A stretch of DNA of 64,000 bases from the NCBI GenBank assembly GCA_963989385.1, contig OZ022498.1, positions 1,433,501 to 1,497,500 of the forward strand. Reading direction: 5' to 3'. The notes under the pieces were generated by a model that was given only the letters and a program-made list of their open reading frames with translations, made no database searches and was not told the DNA's origin. The position numbers and the translations under genes were made by a program. Below, piece after piece: positions 57,358-64,000 of this stretch (its first letter is position 1; each line of letters opens with the position of its first letter). The DNA is from Ctena decussata (taxonomy: Eukaryota; Mollusca; Bivalvia; Lucinida; Lucinidae).

Positions 57358-59646
57358 TTTAAGGTGAGGTGGGAGTAATTGACAAAACACATGATTTTAT
57401 TCATACTTTCTTATATTGTGCACTTTTAGCTCCTCTTTCAGAAAATGTAATAAAAAGGGGGTGTCGCCGTTGTCGTTTGCAAGATATCTGACCTCAAAAA
57501 CGTCAATTTTCCCTCATTTTCGACACGACGTTATAATGGCGTTCTATGGAAAACGTACTTTTTTGCACGTCTCTCTTGGATAAAAACCTTCATTCTGAAT
57601 AAACAAAACACAATATTTTCTTTAAAAACTAACACAGTATGGCCAAATGATAGAAGTTTACATTAAAGCAATAAAAATAGTAGGTCGCCGACTTAACTTT
57701 TGAGCTAAAGCGCATAAAATGCCCAGCGTGCTGTCTCTTTAGACTGAAATCTTAAAGTCGCGCATGGTGACGTTAACGTCACTTTACCTTTCGCGTCGCT
57801 TATTGTAGGATCCCGGCATTTGTGTAGGACTTTCGTCACTCATGATTGTCATCCTTGGGAAAACGGGTGTAGCACGTTTTTCTCTCAATGCATTAACCGC
57901 CTTACCTAACTTTTCTTAAATAATGACAAAAAAAAGGAATCGAAAACATTGCCATTGTGTCCCTCCATACAATTTACGGGCACCTGAGTTGACAAACTCT
58001 CTGAAGCAACAACTTTAGTTTTGGCGTCCACGTGTTATGACATTTGAACAGTTCCCCTGTCCCTTGTCGTTTGTACAATGTTAGCAAGTCAAGTTTTCCA
58101 GTTATGACCCGACCCAAGAAAGGAACCTATATATAAGATTTCGCACTGCGACTGGACCTTGGCAACTGTCTTTCTCGCTCTCTCTTTCCCTCTCTCTCAC
58201 TCTCTCTGAAAATGAATGTGAAAATGCAGCTTTAATTCAATTAGCGTCTAGGAGATTCAATGAATCGATACTTTGATATACACTTGAAAAAAATGAAGAA
58301 ATGAAAGACAGAAAATTGAAAGAAAGGCAAGAAAAAAGAAACGCCACATTTCTTTTAGCTTATTGACAGCAAAGAGCGTTGAATTACCGTATCAACGTTG
58401 ATAAAAGGTCCTGCTGATATTGTATCGACGTTTATTCGGCTGCCTGGCGTTGTTCAAATGCTAGGGACAGTCTAAGAATTTTTAATATCACTGCAATGTG
58501 GCCTAATTCTAACTGATTAGTATTTCAAGTGTGGGTGGTATGATGACGATAACACCTCATTGCACACAGCATTTCATTATCACATTATCATGGTCCCGAT
58601 GTGACTGAATTACTATTAAAAAGGACGTAAAATCTGCATCCATCCATCACCATTACATCCATCCCTCCATCCCGATCTATCTGATAACACCCGAGGAGCC
58701 CCGGTATCTCAGTAGGTTAAGCGCTGGCCTGCTGATCGGGCGGTTTCGGATTCAAGAACCGCTGAAGGCGGAAATCTTAATGCGTGGTCGAAGTGTAGAC
58801 AGTGATCTACTTCTCATTTCAATTTCATGAAGCGGTATCGTATGAAATTTGTAATAAAAGTATTGCAACAGCAGCTCCAAACTCCATCTAACAAACTGAT
58901 GAGAAACCGCCAGGGAAAAGTTTTCTCGCTAGTAGTAACTAGCTATATTTTTTTGGAGTTTCTTCTCTACGACACTTTCTACTTCCTTTTAATTTCAACC
59001 AGCGCTCAGCCTTTCTGAATTTTGTAATCAGACCATGTAGTACATGTAATCACAGAAGCGGACAGTGTTGACGCCATCTTGTTTTTCTCAGACGGAACGT
59101 TTGACGTCATTACGTAACGTTGCGACAGAAACTGCCGCACGGCGGCGCTGAATTGTGACAGTGTCTGGCATTTTGAGCTTTATGGAGCGAAAATCGGAAA
59201 TTTTGTTTTTAACAATTTCATATTCATTAGTGCTTCCATAATAGATTTCGAGAAGCACGAAACAATAGCACTAAGGGTTACTGCAAAAGCAAACGAAATT
59301 CACACCAACCCGAATTTTCGTTTTCGTTTCACTGATTGGATACAATCTACAAACTAGCTGGATAAACTTTTATAACTCAGGTTCATGACGTCCCTTTTCA
59401 AAGATCTATAATGCGAACATTCTTAAAAGAGTGTAGATGAAGAAAATTAAAGACGCGTATAGAAATGTTGAATCACTCTTTTCAGGTGACGCTTTGAAAT
59501 GTATTAGTCAATACGCGGAAATCCAATTAACTTAACGTGCAAATTTTGTGACGTCACTTTCATTTCACGTTTCGTGACGTCAACGCTGCACCTCCACAAG
59601 GCTCAAAATCCCAGGCACTGTCACAATTACTCCCACCTCACCTTAA
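57358..59646. mobile_element. TTAA-flanked element, ~2.28 kb
   Basis: Left TTAAggtgaggtgggagtaatt (from 57358) and right aattactcccacctcaccTTAA (to about 59646) are inverted repeats sharing a TTAA at each edge, the target site used by piggyBac-type transposases. A second, inner inverted pair, aattgtgacagtg (59151) and cactgtcacaatt (59617), lies at the right. No transposase frame, so presumably non-autonomous. CT-rich microsatellite at 58171-58208. Confidence 0.65.
58693..58800 (+). mobile_element. tRNA-derived SINE fragment
   Basis: gaggagccccggtatctcag, then taggttaagcgctggcctgc, gives a tRNA-like 5' half with a good A box. The B-box region (ggattcaagaacc) is degenerate. It lies inside the TTAA-flanked element. 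Confidence 0.55.
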
Positions 59647-59821
59647 AACAGCGAAAAGACTGTGACATACCGTAGAATCTAAGAATTGGGACTGATAGGT
59701 TTGAACTTACAGGAGCAGCTTGATTAGGTTCTTAAGTTTTACCCTGCTTTCTATTCTATTTTATGTCATGAACGTTTATCGCCTTTGTATAAAAGTGGCG
59801 GAAAAATGCTGTTATTCTTAC

Positions 59822-59938
59822 CAAACAGGATGAATATTAGGAATTCTTGATGTATTGAACTGGCATTGCTCAACTCCATTCATATTTGGCTCTGGGTGCC
59901 CACTCGAAATATTTTCCATCGGACCTACCTTTGCGGCG
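59822..59938 (-). CDS. Second mucin-type tail exon (gene C or remnant)
   Basis: Minus strand: acceptor ttttcacAG then 117 nt, open in phase 2, ending TTTG before a GTAAGAA donor, the same ending as 26662-26760. It reads AAKVGPMENISSGHPEPN and continues ...NTSRIPNIHPV. Relative to the gene B exon it has six extra residues and shares the A-K-V-x-P start, the R-I pair and the final TTTG|GTAAGAA. About 165 bp upstream (60104) there is a candidate donor (GGACCAG before gtaacag) whose frame would give R-T-S before the exon, as gene B gives A-T-S. However, I see no transmembrane segment there, because a stop lies just upstream. Its main exon may be beyond 64000 or lost. Confidence 0.42.
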
Positions 59939-59949
59939 CTGTGAAAATA

Positions 59950-60465
59950 GTAAAACAGTCATAACATGTAAAACAATTCACAATAAATTAAAGTGGTCAA
60001 CATACCAAAATCATAAGTCCGAACTCATAAGTCATAAAACATTGACGATTCCGGAATATTCAATACAACATAGGAATCGTATATACGTGTATTTGTTTCT
60101 GTTACCTGGTCCGGAGGAGCTTGTTTGAGCACGAGGCGTCACGGCAGATGGTAAATCAACGAAAATACCATGCATTTATCGCTGATTTGCATGCTATGAT
60201 GAGAGGGTTAAGTCCTCCTGGGAAACAATTAGGTAGTCACAAAGATGTCCTCCTGTAAAATTGGCGATGAAAACATGGAGGTATATCCATGTACCTTAAC
60301 CTGTTACACTGAATTGAAAGAAAATCATTAAAGACGAGTTTTGTTGCAAGTGATCTGGAACGTTAGGATGAATGCACTGAAGTTATAAAGTTTTGGGAAT
60401 GGCAAAGCTGAGGCTATCGTCACATCCCGTTAATTTAACAGATTAATTTTGTTCCTTTCATCTAA
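59950..60465. other. Unassigned
   Basis: No transmembrane or Thr-rich exon was found here on the minus strand despite the candidate donor at 60104. Confidence 0.35.
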
Positions 60466-60466
60466 G

Positions 60467-61888
60467 TGTTACGAAATGGATTGGATCGCGGGCGTTGTCA
60501 AGTCCAAATTCTTTTTAATTCTTTTCAGTCAGTAGTACCACAGTTTTTAGGGTAACTGTGGTAAAAATACACTTACGGAAAATGTGACTTATAAGTAACG
60601 CTCGGACAATTTATGAGATCAGATTTTGTTGGGAGGCACTTTTGTTAATACAGTATGTGCACATAAGCTGAGTTCTGGCTTTTGATACTTGTGGATGAAA
60701 CATTTTGTTTTAGGAATGTTTTTTTTACGCATTCTAACATTCATTTAGACTCAGTTTTTCTTCCTAAATTGTTCAATATAGTTTTTGTGGGTGTAGGACA
60801 TTATTTGACAAAGTTCTAATTTTTTACCCTTTTCAAGAATTATGAATAGGCCAGTATTCGGTATATTTATTAAAGGCAGTCCCTATACTTGAGCTCGTTC
60901 TCATTGCAATAATGTTTTTCTTTCATTTGACGTGAGGCATCCAAGCCAATGTTTTGGTGTATATATACTTCGTTAGGAGTTGTTTCAAATTTAAGAACGA
61001 CGGAATATGGTAGTGCCTAGTTTTAGAAGATCAACTCTAAAAGGTATTTATTATGTATTTATCTAGAATATGTTTGGCTAAATATTTTAGAATGAAAATT
61101 TTGACTTCTGGCTTGTTAAAAACATATTCATTTTAATGTGTATTGATACAGTATGCTTAAGGTGAATCGATACGATTAATGACCATCCTGCGCGTGGTAT
61201 TTGTCTTTATGGTGTTTTGTAATTTAAGAAAATAGTTTGTAATATTGATGGGTGTTGCACTAGTGTGCGTCTATTTGACGTCAAGTGACGTCAGTTGCAT
61301 TCATGTTACTGCGGCGTCAGTACATTTCACATTAGTTTTTTTGTATACGTGGCTTATAGAATTGGATGTATTTGTAATGAAACAAATTTACAGACTCGAC
61401 GTCAATTGACGTCATACGCATGCACCGCATTAGGGTTTATTGTATGTAATTAACGGTAACATTTGGTCGTCTTACGTTTGATTTGCCTTCACTAGACGAC
61501 GTCATATGGTATGACATCATTGCCGTCGTGGTGTCAAATCAAACGAAATGAGCATCAAATGTATTAGAAATATCTGTTAAGCTTTTTAAAGGATCTATTG
61601 TATGACAGGCGATCATACGCATAGGTTTAAGAAGTTGAATTAATAGTCGTGCAAGTTAGATTTTTGGTAATTGTATTTAATGTAAAAAGTCGTTGTTTTG
61701 ATCATTCATGTTTTATGTGGGATATGTCATGGTGGTACCTTTGACGTCAGTATACTTCTTGACACTGTTTAGACGTCAGATCCTTCGACGCACATGCGTG
61801 GTCGGATCTGCGTTTCTTCATTGATGGAATTTGTAAGCACGATTTTAGCTTTTCATCGTGTGCGCGAGTTGTGTATAGTGACACGGAA
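60467..61888 (+). repeat. Diverged, truncated LTR of the Gypsy family
   Basis: Begins TGTTACGAAATGGATTGGAT like the LTRs at 40733 and 45659. It follows them through the atttgacgtcaagtgacgtc zone and ttgacgtcagtatacttctt to tgtgtatagtgacacgg, where similarity stops. The last ~870 bp of the LTR (TATA box, polyadenylation signal and 3' end) are missing. Many substitutions, so it is clearly older than the full element. Confidence 0.85.
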
Positions 61889-61919
61889 TCGACATTAGCC
61901 ATGTGGGTTCTTTTATTTG

Positions 61920-62620
61920 TGGCCCCGCTCCAGGGGTTCCTGGGTTTGAAAAATATGAATACATCTATTAGAAAAATATTCAAAAATCTTCTTCAGAACC
62001 ACTGGGTTCAGACCCTCGAAATTCGGTATGTAGCATTGCCGGGTCGTCCTTTGTCAAGTTTGTTCAAACTGAGGTCCATGGGTCTACCTCAGGGGTCTTT
62101 CTACCTCAGTTTCTGGGTTTGGACTATAGAAATACACACAATACTATTCAGATGTCTTCTTCGTCAGAACCCTTAGGCTGAGACACTTGAAATTTGGTAT
62201 TAGGCATTGCCTAATACACCTTTACAGACTTTGTTCAAACGGCAGCACCAGGATTCAAAATGGTCCTGTGGCACGTGGTTTTGGGTTCGAAAATAAAATA
62301 AACTTAAAAATCTTCTCCGCGAGAAATGCTAGGCTGAGATTCTTGAAATTCGGTATGTAGCATGGCCTAATGGTTCTTTATCAAGTTTGTTCAATTGGTG
62401 GCCCCATGATCTAAAATAGCCCTGTCCCAGGGAGTGGTTCGAACCATAGAAATACACTGGAAAATGTTAAAATCTTCTTCAGAAACACTCGGCTCGGATG
62501 CTTGATACTGATATACATTGCTTGATTGTCCTTTACCAGGTTTGGTCAAATGGAACAACACCCACGGTCCAAAATGGTCCTGCCTCAGAGGGTCCTGGGT
62601 TTGAAGCCCAGATGCCAATT
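61920..62620 (-). repeat. Molluscan satellite block 3 (inverted)
   Basis: About four units reading, on the minus strand, as in 55.6-57.3 kb: on plus, aaaaatcttcttcagaacca, aaattcggtatgtagcattg, ctttgtcaagtttgttcaaa. It directly abuts the truncated LTR. Confidence 0.83.
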
Positions 62621-63360
62621 CACTAATTCTTGCAAATTGGCAACAGCCAACTGGAAGCCAGATGCCAATTCGATTTGAGGGGGTTTAAGACGATTAAAGC
62701 TATATAGGAAACCGGCAAACGGCAGCCAGATGCCAATTCGAAAAGTTTTATGAATTGGCAACTGGCAGACAGATGCGTTTTAGAGGATTAAAGCTGAATA
62801 AGAAATCGGCAAACGAAATCCAGATGCCAATTTGCAAATTCTTGTGAGTTGGAAACTGGCAGCTGGCAGCCAGTTTCCAGTTGCAAATTCATAAGAATTA
62901 GCAAATTAGCACCTGACTGCCATTTGCCGGTTTCCTATGTAACTTTAGTCGTCTTCAGTTGCCAATTCGCAAGTGGCTGCCGTTTGCCGGTTTCCTATTT
63001 ACTTTAAATCGGCTTAAATCCTGGCTGCCAATTGTTAGTTGCCACTTCACAAGAATTTGTGAATTGGCATCTGGCTGCCGGTTGCCAATTCACTAGATTT
63101 TGCGAATTAGCATCTGGATGCCTGTTGCCAGTTGCCAATTCACTTGAATTTACGAATTAGCATGTGGCTTCCGTTTGCCAGCTACCTATTCAGCTGTTAT
63201 GATAAAAAACATCTCAAATCGAATTGGCATCTAGCTGCCAGTCGCCTGTTATCGATTCGCGAGAATTTGCGAATTGGCATCTGGAATGTGAAGTTAGCTT
63301 CCATTTGCCAGCTTCCGATTGAATAGGCAAATGGCAACTGGCAACTTGCAGCCAACTTCA
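62590..63360. repeat. Palindromic minisatellite (gccaattcgcaaatt)
   Basis: About a dozen copies of a 'ccagatgccaattcgcaaat' type word and its complement 'gaattggcatctggctgcc' in alternating orientation, with ggcaactggcagc linkers. Left half mostly one orientation, right half mostly the other, so the array is itself roughly palindromic around 62880. Confidence 0.85.
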
Positions 63361-63364
63361 CGAA

Positions 63365-64000
63365 CATTTTTGTAAAGCTTTTATTGGGATTTCATATCTG
63401 TCTCACTATTGACGATACCAGTTAAGAACAAAGTTCTGTCATCTCTTGTTTCTCGCTACAATTTTGAACCAAAACGGGCGTATAGTGCCCCGCCCCACGG
63501 AAACTTTGTCATAGGAGAACTTATCTATCCTAAGCGTTGTTGTTAAAAGGCAGGTATCTGCTTTTGCTGGGTCAGAAACACTGTGTCGTGACTGTTGTTG
63601 ATAGATCTGGTCATTGTTTGTATGAGATGAGTTAAAGTGTTCACGATTAGCTGAAACAAGAATAATCTTTAAAAAAAAAAAAGGATAATCGGCGCGGATT
63701 AAATGGAAGTGTGTTTCTGAATATGTCTCTAGGTGAAGAGTTGACATTACATTTCATGAATATGACTCAAGTGAGCTATATCGATAGGCACCCGCAACAG
63801 TAATTTTGACACTAGTTAGCGGCAATGACTTACCTCAAGACTGAGCTGTCCAGTTTGGAAATCCAAAATGGATCACGGTCAATCTGGAGATTGACCTGAT
63901 TCCAAAACAGTTACCAAGATGATTCAATGTTTGTGTGTATTAAACCGAAAGCAGAAATCAAAAGTAGATTTACACTGAGAAAAAAATAAAGTTTTGAATA
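63365..64000. other. No supported gene; one possible donor
   Basis: A minus-strand CTTGAG followed by GTAAGTC (~63832) matches a splice donor, but no convincing exon precedes it. The 102-codon minus frame at 63439-63747 has no recognised domain. Confidence 0.35.

Noticed and set aside
60104..60240. Transmembrane exon of gene C
   Set aside because: A good donor exists at 60104, but the phase-2 frame hits a stop within about 50 nt and encodes no hydrophobic segment.
63439..63747. 102-codon minus-strand frame at the right edge
   Set aside because: No domain or Thr-rich composition that would link it to gene C.

Overview
This window looks like nuclear DNA of an invertebrate animal, most likely a bivalve mollusc. 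It is AT-rich, has no operons and no long conventional reading frame, and is packed with interspersed repeats. These include tRNA-derived SINEs, many terminal-inverted-repeat (TIR) MITEs, a Gypsy-type LTR retrotransposon primed by tRNA-Leu, non-LTR retrotransposon ends, and a roughly 170-190 bp satellite of the '...gaccactaaacattgctacatac...' type that I associate with molluscs. The species cannot be named from the sequence.

The only convincing host coding sequence is on the minus strand and belongs to mucin-like, threonine-rich membrane proteins. Gene B can be assembled from phase-compatible exons: a signal-peptide exon (38208-38250), one large Thr-rich exon ending in a transmembrane helix (28112-29375), and a short symmetric cytoplasmic-tail exon (26662-26760). 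At the left edge (1-1484) a second Thr-rich exon with 15-residue tandem repeats runs out of the window in the same orientation (gene A). At 59822-59938 there is a second tail-type exon with the same phases and similar residues (gene C or a remnant). Together they suggest a tandem family of mucin-like receptors or surface proteins spaced about 30 kb apart and separated by transposons.

Layout: 1-1.5 kb gene A exon; 1.5-9.3 kb hairpins, MITEs, SINEs and a molluscan satellite block; 9.9-14.1 kb more repeats, a large foldback and a LINE fragment split by a MITE; 15.3-18.1 kb repeats and a small segmental duplication; 19.14-23.87 kb a region bounded by perfect 33-bp inverted repeats; 24.3-26.0 kb foldbacks and MITEs; 26.7-38.3 kb gene B with repeats in its introns; 40.73-47.93 kb a Gypsy element with 2.25-kb LTRs, a 5-bp target duplication and a deleted interior; 48.1-54 kb a LINE end and several minisatellites; 55.6-57.3 kb satellite; 57.36-59.65 kb a TTAA-flanked element; 59.8 kb the third tail exon; 60.5-61.9 kb a truncated older LTR of the same Gypsy family; 61.9-63.4 kb inverted satellite and a palindromic minisatellite.

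Most short reading frames here are chance frames or lie inside repeats. Splice sites, families and boundaries were read by eye; no alignment or database search was run.
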